The notes under the pieces are model-generated. The model did no database searches. It saw only the letters and a program-made list of their open reading frames with translations, and was not told where the DNA came from. Source: Bradysia coprophila (Eukaryota > Arthropoda > Insecta > Diptera > Sciaridae). From it: 64,000 nt of DNA. The stretch spans positions 62,001 to 126,000 of the forward strand of contig NW_023503616.1 in assembly GCF_014529535.1 (NCBI RefSeq). The letters are read 5' to 3'. The position numbers were made by a program, and so were the translations under genes. This document shows, in pieces, positions 11,451-24,162 of this stretch; position 1 is the first letter of the stretch; every line of letters begins with the position of its first letter.

Positions 11451-12939
11451 ATTTATACTAATAGAACATAGAACTGTAAAGCGGTATCTCGGTTCGAGAT
11501 GGAGTAACCGGTTCGAGACGAAGTCGATATCCTTGTTTACAACATCGAGATCCGAGATATCGTACCACAGTTCTCTTAGCATAAATAGTTTTATATATCG
11601 AGCTACAGAAATTTCGCTTGCTTCACTGTAAAGTGCACTTAAACATTAAAGCTCGATTCTTACTCGTTTGTTTTTAACGACTATGTCCTTTAATTCATTT
11701 AGTTAATTCATATATATTCAGTTCGATACTAAACTTGCTTTAAAAAAAAGCCTCTCACATGATAGTGAAATAGTTATTTACCTATCTGTAGTGGGTGGTA
11801 CTACATTTTAGGTAATCTCGTGAATTGTAGCCCGAACGAAGTAAGGGCGACAAGTGAAAGTGCCTAAAATCAACCATCCACAACAGATGCGTATACAACT
11901 ATAATTATGAAAAAAACTCTGATCGCTTCATAATCGAAAGAGAAAAGCCTGAGAGGAATTTTGGATAATGCACTGATATCAGATATTATAAACTTGGCAA
12001 ATAGTGATTTACTTATGTGTCTTGGACGATTGATTTTAGGAAATTTAGCGAAAGTGCCTGAGATGAATCATCCGAGACAACTACGTAACAACTTTACGAA
12101 AATCCAAGAAAATGATTAAAATTCCCTTATTTTCGGCCCTGTCACATGTATTGGTCACAGCTATAAAAATTCTACAGAACGTTTCGTTTTGAACGAAAAT
12201 AGTGCAGATTGCTGGATATGTTGGATTTTCTTTCCGGTCTAAGATACAGAGATACAGTCATAGGGAAATTTAACAAGATTATAATGAAATTGAAGCTCAT
12301 ATCAGTTGGGCTTTAGTCGGTTTGTGTTTCTATTTATAAGTTTAAGCATTTCCTTATTAATTTCAATGTTAATACATTGCTGTACCAAATCAGGCAGTAA
12401 TTACTCATCCGAAACTGCGTCAAAACATGTTTTTCTTATTCTTGTGATATCTCCGGTCTTTTGATAAAATATTTGAGTAAAGAATTTGTAAAACTAAGCG
12501 ATTTATTTTTGCCGAAGACATTCTTGAAATCGACAAATGCTGAAAATTGGATCATGTTTATAGTCTTCATTTGTTGAAAAATGTGCAATTATGTCTTATC
12601 GGTCAAAAATTAATTTAACGAATGACTTAGTCCAAAATAAGTTACTGAGCTTTACGATTCCAATAGAAGAACCAATAAACCTAGTGGTATATTTTTGGCC
12701 GAGTCACTCTTTAAATCATTTTTTACTAGGAAACCATTGTATGTGCAAATATAAAAAAATGTGCAAAAAAATGCAAAAAAATTAGCCATCACGAAAAAAT
12801 GGGATCTCAGGACCAAAAATATGTCACTAAGTTCTATGGATGATGAAATCTAAGTTCTATGGATCCGCACGTCGAATATATATTAAGATAATGACATTTG
12901 AAACAGCCTCCTAAAACACTCAAAACCAATTCATTTCAG

Positions 12940-15915
12940 TATGGTGTGCATTCAGAATGAACTCACCCAAATGTCAAATCCCTATCCGGCGAACGAGAAG
13001 CCATACACCAAAAATGCCACAGATAGCAGCAGCGTGGAGCGTCCGTGCCCGAGTCGTTGGCCGGCTGGATCCGGATTTGCTCAGCCCGGAAAATCAACGG
13101 GATTCTTCGACAATTTCCTGGGATGCATGCGTCCGATATTCTCCATACTAATTGAGAAATCGTCGGTGAATGATATGACCAGCAAAATGGAACAGTGGGA
13201 GATTCCTTTCGAGAGCATAACTGATTTGGAATGGTTGGGATCAGGTGCACAGGGCACGGTTTTCAGTGGTAAATTAAAAAATGAAATTGTGGCCGTGAAA
13301 AAGGTGAGAGATTTAAAGGAAACGGATATCAAACACTTGCGGAAATTGGACCATGAGAATATAATAAAGTTTAAGTGAGTGGCGACATCTTTTCGATTTC
13401 ATTCGATTTTCAATTTAAATTTTCCTCTTACGTTTTTCAGAGGCGTTTGCACTCAAGCACCGGTATTTTGCATAATTATGGAATTTTGTCCATATGGGCC
13501 ATTGCAGACGATTTTGAAGGATGAAGAAGTTGTACAGCCACAACGGATCGTTTCATGGGCTAAGCAAATTGCGCTTGGCATGCAATATTTGCATACTCAC
13601 AAGATTATACATAGAGATTTGAAGAGCCCAAAGTAAGTTAACTCAATCCGTAACACACAGAATCGTCAATGTAAAACCGTCTATTTTCCAGCATCCTAAT
13701 TGGAATTAATGAAATTGTTAAAATCAGCGACTTTGGTACGAGTCGCGAATGGAATGAAATAAGTACCAAAATGAGTTTCGCAGGTACGGTAGCATGGATG
13801 GCACCAGAAGTAATTCGTAACGAACCATGCTCCGAAAAAGTGGATATCTGGTCATTTGGTGTAGTTTTGTGGGAAATGCTAACCTGCGAAATTCCGTACA
13901 AGGATGCTGATTCATCCGCTATTATTTGGGGCGTTGGTAATAATACTATGAAGCTGCCCATACCAGAAACGTGCCCGGAGGGATTTCGTATTCTAATTGA
14001 GCTGTGCTGGAAAGTCAAACCAAAAAATCGTCCATCGTTTAAAATCATTCTCAGCCACTTGGAAATCGCCTCGCCTCAATTGCTGAAACAAACCGACAAG
14101 CAATATTTTGAGAATCAAAAATCGTGGAAAAAAGAAATCAAAACGCATATGCAGCAAATGACTCAGAATGGTACAAATATCCATAAATTCGAACAGGAAC
14201 TAATTCGAAAGCGAACGGCCGAATGGTATGATTTGATAATGATTTTAAGGCAGCGGTGGTAGTTTCTAAATCACAAATATATTCTAGGAAACACGCCAAG
14301 GACATCCGAATGGCCTACGAAAATAAATTGGAGAAAACCAACGAACTTTTTTTGGAACTCAGCGAATGGATGATGTGCTTACAGGAGCGAGAAAGGGAAC
14401 TCAACGAGTAAGTTTTAAGATTAATTGTATGTGGCTGTGAAGAGATCAACACAATATGATTACAGACTTGAACGTAAAATCCCAAAAGTGTCTAAGAAAA
14501 TGGCAACCACGTTCGGCAAAATGCAACTACGTCGATTCGCTTCGAATGCTTTGGTCAAATCGTCGCCAGATCACAAATCATCAACCACTAGCCCAGTGGA
14601 CACAACACCGGACGTATGTATCAACGCTCAACATTAAATCGAGGACAAGTTCTTATATCTAAACGCAAAAATTATTATTTACAGAGTCCCGTCAAGGCCA
14701 CGCTGTACACATCGCTAGACAAATCATCTCAGCCAAAATCAATTGCCATCGTCAGTCATCAGAAACACAAGAAATTACGACATCGTCGAAATGGCTCTGG
14801 CGGTGGTGGTTTTGCGATACCACAAGCGAGTCCTGTTCGCGATCGTCGTTATCAGAGTGAACCGGAAAATCGTAAAATCAAATTAGTAGACACGGAAACC
14901 CAAACCGATACGATGGACATCAGCGAAACAGATGCCAGTCCGAGTGCATTTGCAGCATCACGCGAACTGTCAATGTGCCTCAGGGACACCGAATTGGGCG
15001 GTATGATTAACTCGGCTATTGTCAATGAGGAGTACACTATGCGCGACGAAAATAATTCGTCGAACGGAAATTTGATGAGTCGCAGTGACATTACGTATCA
15101 GGACGCCTGTTCCAGTCCGGACCAACTGGATGATGCCGATGCCATGAATAGCAATGAACGGTTGAATATACGTGACTGCAGTGATGATGATAATTTGGAG
15201 CAACTGGGACGTAAAGTCAGTGAATTTATAACTGAAAATCGTCTGTCGATTCAATCGAATCATTCGGATAATGGTAACAATTTGGTCGACGGTGGACTGA
15301 CTTATGACATAACTCCCAGCCGACGTGGATTCGTATCGATCAACAACGAAAAAGAAGTGACGCTCATTCGGTGCGGAGGAAGCAACAAGAAAATTGTCAG
15401 CATTTACAAAGCGAAAGATGATCGATGTGATGATAGTTGGACTGATGAAGAGGGGGAAGATACTGATCACAATTACTCATTGAGAAGAAAAAGGTGAGTT
15501 TGTGGTTCACTTGTAGACTGGCGGTTACAATATTGTGAACGTGGAAAATCTATGTTACAGTTTTGCTCGTCAGCCGATTGGACGTGGTGTTCGTGCTCGA
15601 AAATATAAATCTCAGTACTCAAACACTCCAGCCGCCATTCATAGACGCTCGAACAATGCATTAGCCTCCGATGAAGAAAACACATCCGAATACAGCCATC
15701 CACCTTCCAGCCAACACTCGACATTGGAAAGCAATCCGGATGTTGCCGAATGCATTAAAGTCATAAACCATCACACCAACGACAATTTCAGCGATTCGAG
15801 TAGCGGATCGGAATCGGACAACGACGTTGGACATATTGATGGATCGATAGCCGTAACACCGTTCCAGCGAGACAGCTTAGCTGAAGAGTCCGCTACGGTG
15901 GCCGTACAGGCATAA
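12940..15915 (+). CDS. wnd: Wallenda, DLK/LZK-type MAP3K (main body, 7 exons)
   Basis: Dual leucine-zipper kinase: a MAP3K that phosphorylates MKK4/MKK7-type kinases to activate JNK and p38, best known from axon injury and stress signalling. Exons: 12940-13374, 13441-13632, 13692-14225, 14288-14407, 14466-14613, 14685-15493, 15561-15915; all junctions keep frame. Kinase motifs are present in order: glycine loop [16 protein letters not shown] lysine, HRDLKSPN catalytic loop, DFGTS, activation segment [12 protein letters not shown], and the DLK hallmark [21 protein letters not shown]. The following exon (14288-14407) encodes the leucine-zipper coiled coil. The C-terminal half is Ser/Asp-rich and low complexity, typical of the family. 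Translation could start at ATG 12941, but the exon begins with an AG acceptor and a spare T, so it probably continues from exon A or B. Identity is secure; isoforms are inferred. Confidence 0.93.
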
Positions 15916-18900
15916 TGTAAAGGTACTTATCGAAAGATGTTATTAACGCGCTTGGGTAGTTTCAAATAACAATTTATTTTGATAAAGAAGAATAGATATG
16001 AAATTTGGGATAGTGAAACATAAAGAAACCCGAAAAAGTGGAACCACTTAGCGTCATGAACTCTAATGTTTTCGCTGAAAAAATTAATATTCTTCCATTC
16101 GTAACATTCCTCAATTTAAATAAACAATGAAACTCTTGACTTCAGTTTGTGTTTCTATGTTAGGCTCTTTTCGATTCAGTCGCAGATTCATGTTCGATTA
16201 AACCCGTTTCACCTGCGAATTTCCAAACGAATGAACTGTAAAATGCACATTCAAACGACAACTGTATCGCGCCAAAAATTGATGCAGGTGTACTTGGGCC
16301 CTGCCAAAAGACTACTAAACGATCAAAATATGAATCCTATCAAATACTCAGATAATCATTTCAATAAATCAATCTTAACCTTTTAGAAATGGCAAATGGT
16401 GCCTGTTTATACCTGTTCTAATCGTTTACTTTTCTTGTCAGAAGTATCGCCTAGTGTTTGACTCAACGTCTTGTACTTCATTTCTTTTTAACGTTCATAA
16501 TTATAAGAGCTATGATCAATAGTTTATCGCTTATTTCTCGTTGGTATCGATAACAGATGATTAGCCGTTTCTAAGACCTTAATTATGATGAACCCATTCG
16601 AACATACAGAGTAGAAGCATAGTCTTATCAGCTAAATGCTTTTATTGAATTCTAAATTTACAACAAACTGTAGAAAACTACCGGTATTTCATAAGTCATA
16701 AAGTTGAGTCGGTCTAGAAGTTCGTTTGTCCGTCCACACATTGAAAATAGATTTTTTTTTTCTTAATTATTCGTCTTCAACAGTAACTGGTTGTATGGGA
16801 ATTCTTTACTATCGATAAGACATAGAATCCATATTATGTATAGTGGGTAAAGAATGAAAACCATAATATTTTTCGCGTTTAGGCTAGAAGTACTAGGCCG
16901 CCTAAGACATCATACTTTAAAAAAAAATCACCAAATAAAGGAGGAAAGTTTTAAAGACTTGTGCTTATTTTGCGAGCGATTTTACATGGAAAGGAGATGA
17001 ATCATTTTGCTGACTTACATGAGATTAACGTAGTCATTTTAAAAATTAACCAGGAAAGAATTTCGTTAAGTATTGACACGGTGCAATTATTTCACATAAC
17101 ACTCATCTGGCGAACATTAGAAAATGTTCAAATATTAAATTAAGACGGACTTCATATTAAGTTGCACTCCAATTATCAAAATATTTAGGGTTTTCCCAGT
17201 TGAACTAAATTTTGAAAACCGTAGTTTCAATCCGTCTGCGTAAGAGAACTAAAGTGAATTCAACAACGAAGTGAATTGATTTTATGCGACTAATTTATTG
17301 TTCTGATTTACCTTTTGAAGTGGATCACGACGTAATTATTAATTCTGTTAGGTCGCTAGAGAGCTCATCGCATTTCTTTGTCATCGACAACAGATGACTA
17401 GCCGTTTAAAATAGAGTTTTACTAGGCCACAATTATGTCTCTTGTTGTCACAAAAATTTAAAGCTAACTTTCGTAAAAATAAAACAAGAAAATATTTATA
17501 AAAGTTCATCATTCAACTAATATTTAAAACATTTTGTTCATGATCCATACCAATAGGCAAAAAAAATAAATTATTTGTTCTATTGACATTCAACGTTTTA
17601 TAATTTTCGTCCATTTGTGTTATTAGATTTTAATTTAATTTTTTATTTTTAATAATTTTTTTATACGAAATTTATAAAGTGCAATTTTCGTCAATTTATT
17701 TTCAACAACGAATATCATTTCCATTTCGATTTCGAATAGATCTTTTACCAACAATTTATTTTTATCGAGATTTTTTTTATTTAATTTTGTAAAGAGAAAT
17801 ATTTTTTTTTTGCATTTCTTCGGAAGATGTATTTATCGTTACATTTTGTCGTGTAAATATCAACAAAAAAAATAAATAAAAAATAATAATAGAACAGACC
17901 TGTACGATTGTGTGACCATTAAATTCCCAAAAATGTAAATTTGAATTGGTCTTTTGGATTTACATTTAACGGAATTTTCAACCGTTTTTTCCCCCCTTTT
18001 ACACAGTCACACTCATAAAGTCATAAAGTTATATACTGCAATTCGATCGAAGCAGTGAACAATAGTATTTTAAATTACGAGAGGCGAAAAACGGTTTTTA
18101 AAAATTCGAGTTTCCATTTTGTGCACAAATTGTAATAGTGAAGATCGAACTGTCGTATATAAGATCTTGTTCCTAATTTCTACCTTAAGTGGAATTTTGA
18201 AGTGAACCTCGACTCACACATTACACAAAATTTTTCCATTAAAACACATCTCGGGAAAATAACTATTTTTCACTAATATGTTATAAGTCAAAATACGTTT
18301 TTTTTAATATACACAATTCGTGCGGGTCTAATTAAATTTAAAAAAAATAAAATAAAGTGAAACTTGAGACTTATTTCAATAAAACAAAGATATGATAAGT
18401 AAGTGTATTTATAAGGAAAGTTTAAATGAAATGAAGGAAAATTACAAATTATAATTAAAGAGAGAAAAATAAATTAGTAAAATATTTCAATAAAAACTCA
18501 ATGAATTTCCTTCGAAAATTAACACTGTGTGTCACACATGTTTTTTCAGCTTTGAGAAATGGCTGAACAAAGTAAAAGAGAGAATTAATAAAAAAAAGAA
18601 AAATTTAAATTTTGTTAAATATTTGATTGTAGAAAATAATTGGCAATTGACAAACTAATTAAGAATTAAAATCATAGTGGTCTTCTATGTGGTACCTGCT
18701 TACTTAAAAACAAACAGAGAAATAAACAAAAAAAAAAAAATTAAAGAAAATTTTTAATTAAATAAACAAAAAAAATGCTGCCTTCATGTATGTACGTCAA
18801 ATAATTTTTAAGTCAACGAAACAAAGTAAAAATAGTATTAGATCCTGATATAATTAAATGAAGAAAACAGAAATTAATTTTGAAATGAAAAATAAAATGA

Positions 18901-19306
18901 AATTTAGATCATTGAACTGTACAGCACATTACACCCTTTTTTGATAATTTTTGTTTTACAAGTCTGGAGAATATTTAATTTGGTGTAGCAAAACAAAATT
19001 TCTAGATTAAAAAAAGTTCTTGTTTTTAGTGACCTTGACCTGGAAATTAAAAAAAAAAAACATTGAGACAAAGAAGCATTTTTTTACATTTATTTTTGGA
19101 GATACCACAAACTTGACACCAATAATGATATTAATCTCTTGTTTAAAATGTAAAATTTAAGATAAATTAGCAATTAGGAGTTAAGTCCCAATTCATTGTA
19201 TAATAAGTTGTCTTGTTTAAGAGTAAAATACAAACCCCGCAATAAGAAAACACAAAAACGTTTTTTTTTACTGTCACGTACATCACGCTTTGACTCGCAA
19301 GAATTC

Positions 19307-19425
19307 GGTGTTGAGGAATTTCGCGCCGTGTCATTCACAATCATTCACAAAGTGACATCTTCCTTATACAAAATGTGTCATTTTATCAATTATTGTGAAT
19401 GACGCGGCGCGAAAGTCCTAGCAGC
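19307..19425. mobile_element. 119-bp MITE with 9-bp target duplication
   Basis: It is flanked on both sides by the exact 9-mer CAAGAATTC (19298-19306 and 19426-19434). The termini form an imperfect inverted repeat whose best-matched part is TTTCGCGCCG followed by GTCATTCACAAT and its complement. A 9-bp duplication fits Mutator-like elements. It is non-coding. Confidence 0.6.
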
Positions 19426-21024
19426 CAAGAATTCACATTAGCACCACTTTCTTCTAAACAGCCTCAATCAAACACACACGCCACACCATTTGGCCCGAAA
19501 TTATATGCAGTTACCTTTCTAATAACACCCCACACGACCCTGTACGGCTCGTGTAACTGGAAATTTTGGTCAGAAAAGTGCATGTTTTCGGCTTTTGATC
19601 ACCTTTCAACAGCCACACAAGCGTCGAAGAATTTTTTTGAAAGTGGTTTTGGCTTCAAGGGTCGAAATTCCAGTAGAAAATGCGTCCGATTTCGGTAGGC
19701 TGTTGTTATTGTTGCAAAGGTTTCATAATTGATTCAATTATCCATCAATTCACAAACTGACTCACTCGACTCGAACGGTATGGAATGAAGTAATCTTCAG
19801 AGTCTCTTAAGATTTGGCAAGATTTAAGATTCTTAAATATCCGAAAACGGCATAATATATTCCTTTAGTGTTAGTTTTTATTATGAGAGGACGCCAGTTT
19901 TTTTGGACAAAAACGATAATGTCCAACAATAACAATAATTCCCAAGTCAAAAATGGCGACCATTGTGAATGCATACACATGGTCAATTTTGTATTTATTT
20001 TTTATTTTTATTCTAAAAGTGCGTCCGGATCTATATTTTATTACTGCAATCCGTAGATCTAATTTGTAGGAAGCTAACGACATTAAGCTGGAAAAAATCT
20101 GTTCATCTTTCAACGAGAAACATCATCCACTACACAACAAACACATGCTTAACCTGCAAGCGGAACATATAATCAATAAGAGTCTGATAAAACTGAAAAT
20201 AATCGGTATTGAGTAGGTACATACACAAGTGACTTCACAAGTACAGCAACTAAATGTCTTCTTGTAATTAGGAGTTCGTTGAATGCAGTACAACTGATGT
20301 TAGACATAGGGTATGAATTCTGGCGCGGATCATTCATAAATGACATAATGTTTTCACTTACCTATTTTAAAAATATAATTTTGTGAATTATAACCTTCTA
20401 AAGTTAACCAAATTTTAGTAACGAAGCTACTGGTTTACAACTTTGGGTTAGTGTCACGAGATTTAATTTTTTTATTAGTAACTTGATTAGTAACTTTATT
20501 AGACTTGACATTTAAGAACAAAATTATAAAAATATTCAAATCATATCCATATGAAAATAGCTGAAATGTGCGATTTGATGTTTTGCTTGTCCGCATGAGA
20601 TGATCAATTATTCGATCAAAAGAGTTTATTTTAATGTCATTTCGGACCTACGTCCAAATATTCTGACGATGTACACAATTGTTGTTCAATTGTACAAGGC
20701 TCCTGTATCGATGGCACATTTAGGAGACCTCTATGGACTGTTTGCCACCGACTGATGAGTAGCAGTTCCAAGAGCTACTAAATGACGAAACAGGTTGTCT
20801 CTGTTTAGAACTTGATTTCATCAAGATCACCTTCTCCTTAACGGAGTGTATAGGCTCCAACGAGAGTTCTTGTTTGTGACGTTTGTCTGAAGCTACATGT
20901 CGTATTATACTTAAATGGTCCGTTGCCAATTTGCGACGTTAAAAAACTGAGTGAATTTGTGCACTCCCTGACTAAGACGACAAATACATTACGAATTCCG
21001 CTTAATTTTTAACAAAGTGTGATA

Positions 21025-21148
21025 CAGTGAACGACATCTCAAATGTCTTACTGTCATTTTTTTCAGAGAATGTCATTGTGAATTTGCAATGACACAATAA
21101 AATTCTCAGAAACATTTGACAGTGAGACATTTGAGATGTCGTTCACTG
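21025..21148. mobile_element. 124-bp palindromic mariner-type MITE, copy 1
   Basis: The element is bounded by TA on each side and starts CAGTGAACGACATCTCAAAT with a matching inverted end. It is almost a full-length palindrome. A second copy of identical length, in the opposite orientation, lies at 61068-61191. TA flanks fit Tc1/mariner mobilisation. Confidence 0.75.
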
Positions 21149-21883
21149 TAATCAAAAAAATCATTTTAAATTTGATAGAACATAGCCTCCCTAAATTGCA
21201 TCAATAGCCCTAATTAAATTAAAATCAATTAACTGCAATGTTGAAAATGAACAAATCAGAAAGTAGCGGCTTCATATATTTTTAGACGGAACATTTTATG
21301 TCATTATTTTTAAAGTTCAGTTTTGTGACCGTTTTGCTCATTAATTTTATTATTTGTCGTCTGCGATGTTCAAGTTTAACATCTCCCATATTTGTATAAT
21401 CTTAGCATTTGAAGTCTGACTGCCATATCTCGGTCTAGTTGTGCTGACCTGGAACAAAAACCAAAGCAAATGTAAAACATTTGGTGATTTTCTGAGATTG
21501 GTCTACCAGTGCTGTAACTAGCATCCACGATACAGAAATGACAAAAAAAAAGTTTATATGTAAAAGCAGTACAGCCATTATTATAAATTTCTTATTTCTC
21601 TCATTTCTCTATACACTCATTATGGAGAAATGAAAGCGGTTTGGAGAAATAAGAAATTTATAATATGACGGTACTTCTAAAATAAAATAATTTGCATGGC
21701 TGTAGAGCAAGCGAACTTTTAGTTACTCAATAACTCAATATATGAATAACCATTTCACAGTTCTAGTAGCATAAATAACTATTTAATACCCAATGCCGCC
21801 TAGTTACGACTCTGGTTTCTACTTCTTAACTACTTCGTCGACTTTTCGGCAAAACCAATTTAAATTTTTCAGGTTTCTCAATT

Positions 21884-22671
21884 TTACATTATAACAAAAT
21901 TTTGGACATACATAGAACGTTCTAGTTGAAGCACATTTTGTTTAATTTGTCCGCTTTCCGCTAACTTGTGTAACATCGCCCTTTCCTTTTCTTTTTCCAA
22001 GCCTTTTTTCAACCTTTCATCAAACTCTTCGGCGGTAAAGTTTCCACGGATGTCTACCATAATGCGAAGATGACCAACAAGTTCGCTATGCAAGCGACAA
22101 AGCACGGGTTCAATGTCTGGTATTAATGCCTTGAGCGTTTCTCCTTTGATTGAAGCAACAGTTGCATCCAAAGCGAAGGCAGCCTTGGTTGCTTCTAATG
22201 ACGTAAAGTTCTATAATTCATATAAATGAGCATTGCAATAGGTTGTGGTAACGCGGGTAAATCATTACCAACAAGTTTAGCACAATGGAATTCCCATCCA
22301 CTGTTCCGACAAGAACGAAAATTTCGTATTTATATTTATATCGTAGAGCGTATGAGCTTTTATTAATGCTCCATTCATCAGGTAATAGTTCCATCTCTAT
22401 ATCTGAATCTGACAATATCTGAAGAAAAGAATTTTTTTTTGAAAATAATTATTTAACAAAAGTTCGTTCTGTTTATCTTATTCCATTATATTTGCATTAC
22501 CGAGAATCCAACGCATTTCATTCCAGATAGTAATAAATACCAATGTACAACCGCTATTATAACATCGGATTTCGTCTCGATAGCTTCATCAGCCGTGTTG
22601 TAAATTAATTTCCACCAAGTACTGTCCATGTTCTGTTTTGAACTGAATTTCGACTCTATATTCTGGTACAT
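21884..22671 (-). CDS. PI31/PSMF1-like proteasome regulator, FP domain only
   Basis: Three minus-strand exons join in phase: about 22671-22501, 22418-22269 and 22210-21884. The first encodes TWWKLIYNTADEAIE and DVIIAVVHWYLL, the second ELLPDEWSINKSSYALRYKY. Both match the start of the FP domain of PI31 (compare ELLP-GW-NN-Y-LRY in the family), which PI31 uses to dimerise or to bind FBXO7-type F-box proteins. The third exon is charged and helical (LKKGLEKEKERAMLHKLAES). PI31 proteins normally continue into a proline/glycine-rich tail with a C-terminal HbYX motif that contacts the 20S proteasome; that tail is absent here. A GTATGT near 21910 could be a donor to an unseen exon. The start could be ATG 22671 or 22629. 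The FP domain of FBXO7/nutcracker is a less likely alternative. Confidence 0.72.
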
Positions 22672-23181
22672 GCAAAATCCTACGTTGAGGAATATATTTA
22701 CATAATACAATAGAAAAAAGAAAACGTTGTGTTTCCACCAATTAAGGTAAAAGACTAACAACTTTGTGTTCCGCAAAGACATTTATTTTGGAATTAGAAT
22801 AAACAACTACCTGTGAAACTCAGTTTGTTGGTTTCATTTTTTATTGCTTCAATGGCTGGACCCTTAATTCAATTTGATGATGTTTCTTACTTGCAGATGA
22901 TTTAAAAACAGAAAGACAAAAAATGTTTCTTTTTCTTATGGCCGCGACATCTGCAAGCAGCCGATCATATCATTTGATTCACATTTCCAATGATTATAGT
23001 TTGACATAAGCCGATACCGCAACTAATGGTATGAATTTGAAAGTGTCAGGTAAATACCCATCGGGCAATATATGGATAACTACTCAGATGATCACAATGA
23101 TTTGGTACTAAACCTTCCAAAAATCACATATCACAAAGTCAATTTAAATATACGAAGTCATAACACTCCAGTCAGAGAGTT

Positions 23182-23323
23182 CAGTGCCGGACTGGCCCTA
23201 TGGGCGTTCGGGCGATTCCCGAAGGGCCTTTTGATTTTTGTATGGATAAGGGTCAACTGATGGCCTTTTGAAAAATTTCTTCATACAACGCCCGAAGGGC
23301 TTTTTTGAACCAATCCGGTACTG
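23182..23323. mobile_element. 142-bp hAT-like MITE
   Basis: The termini are CAGTGCCGGACTGG and CCAATCCGGTACTG, an inverted pair. The interior has GGGCGTTCGGGCG and CGCCCGAAGGGC in opposite orientation. Flanks GAGAGTT and GAGAGTG resemble a decayed 7-8 bp duplication. CAGTG ends and duplications of this size are typical of hAT elements. Confidence 0.6.
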
Positions 23324-23736
23324 GAGAGTGTTGGAATAGAGAAACATTTACCGGGAATGATCACGGGTCAAAATGAAAGTTTGAAAACTATCCAGCTCCT
23401 GTTTAGAAAGTTAATAGATTTGAGACTGTGAGACACGCTGTGAGCACACGCTTTTCAAATTTTTGGCAATTTTTGATCTACATTTAGGTATATGACGGAA
23501 TTTCGGCTTACAAAAAGCTCTAAATGGGAAACATATGGTTTATTATGTAGGTAAGATGCATCGGAAACGTTTGTAATTCGTGAGTATTTTAAGTCGAACC
23601 TAAAATTATATACCTACCTTATTTCAAATCATATGGCTTCCAGCAAACTTCTTGCCTTACATATTTGTTCTGTTGATCATAGGAGTGCAGAAACCTACTC
23701 CCATACCAAATCTTTGATGAAATTCTTTTACTTACA

Positions 23737-23942
23737 GTAAACGTCAGTGAAATTTCGACACGATCGGCTGTAATTCCACTCATACAAACAATAAATCTTC
23801 ATATACTTTTACCACTTTCACGTGAGTGCCTGTAATTATTTCAACTGTATAAAGAAGTATTGAAGAACTTTTATTTGTGTAAGTGGTCCAGCTGAAAAAC
23901 AGCTGCAGCAAATTCAAATCTAAATTTCACTGACGTCGACGG
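23737..23942. mobile_element. TA-flanked inverted-repeat element
   Basis: The left end is CAGTAAACGTCAGTGAAATT after TA. The right arm, AAATTTCACTGACGTCGACGG, is followed by TA. It shares CAGCTGAAAAACAGCTG with the insertion at 40697-40926, suggesting related mariner-type MITEs. Exact ends are uncertain by a few bases. Confidence 0.5.
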
Positions 23943-24162
23943 TACTTTGTTTTTGCACATAAGAAAAACTCAGAGGTTCTTTTATTGTCCATAATAGATG
24001 AAAGTGGAAAGGTTTCTTAAACACCCGAGCCTAAGCGACAAGCCTATTACAGTTTAATTTTATCTGTGTTTTGTACTTACCACTTTTCATCCACCTTCTG
24101 CAAAGCGGACATAACTTTAGAAGAAAACAAAGGCAACTTCAGTGTGGTTAGTGCAACAAAAT

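Larger units (their letters stand above)
5360..12939 (+). other. Large wallenda intron 1, repeat-rich
   Basis: No coding exon was recognised in these 7.6 kb. It contains a MITE-A copy with nested insertions (6476-7336), another inverted-repeat element (7383-7517) and a duplicated repeat block (10880-11450). Two diverged copies of a further repeat lie near 11810-11900 and 12020-12100 and share the motif GAAAGTGCCT. ORFs at 9596-9937 and 10407-10679 have no recognisable domain. Confidence 0.5.
15916..21883. other. wallenda 3' region and intergenic DNA
   Basis: An AATAAA at 16120-16125 is a plausible wallenda polyadenylation signal. From about 17480 to 19150 the DNA is extremely AT-rich with A- and T-runs and no coding signal. 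Relics of repeat R (motif TATCGATAACAGATGA) occur near 16545 and 17385. Elements at 19307-19425 and 21025-21148 are listed separately. ORFs at 19399-19698 and 20720-20929 (minus) have no recognised domain. Confidence 0.5.
22672..24162. other. Intergenic, two MITEs
   Basis: No gene was recognised. The region holds a hAT-like element at 23182-23323 and a TA-flanked element at 23737-23942. The rest is AT-rich and without structure I could identify. Confidence 0.5.

Noticed and set aside
14970..15470. 166-codon antisense ORF inside wallenda
   Set aside because: Shadow of the real coding exon 14685-15493; no independent evidence.
19399..19698. 99-codon plus-strand ORF
   Set aside because: Starts inside a MITE and has no recognised domain.
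20720..20929. Minus-strand ORF considered as a missing PI31 C-terminal exon
   Set aside because: Ser/Lys-rich, lacks DPFG repeats and HbYX; no clean phase-matched splice to the upstream exon.
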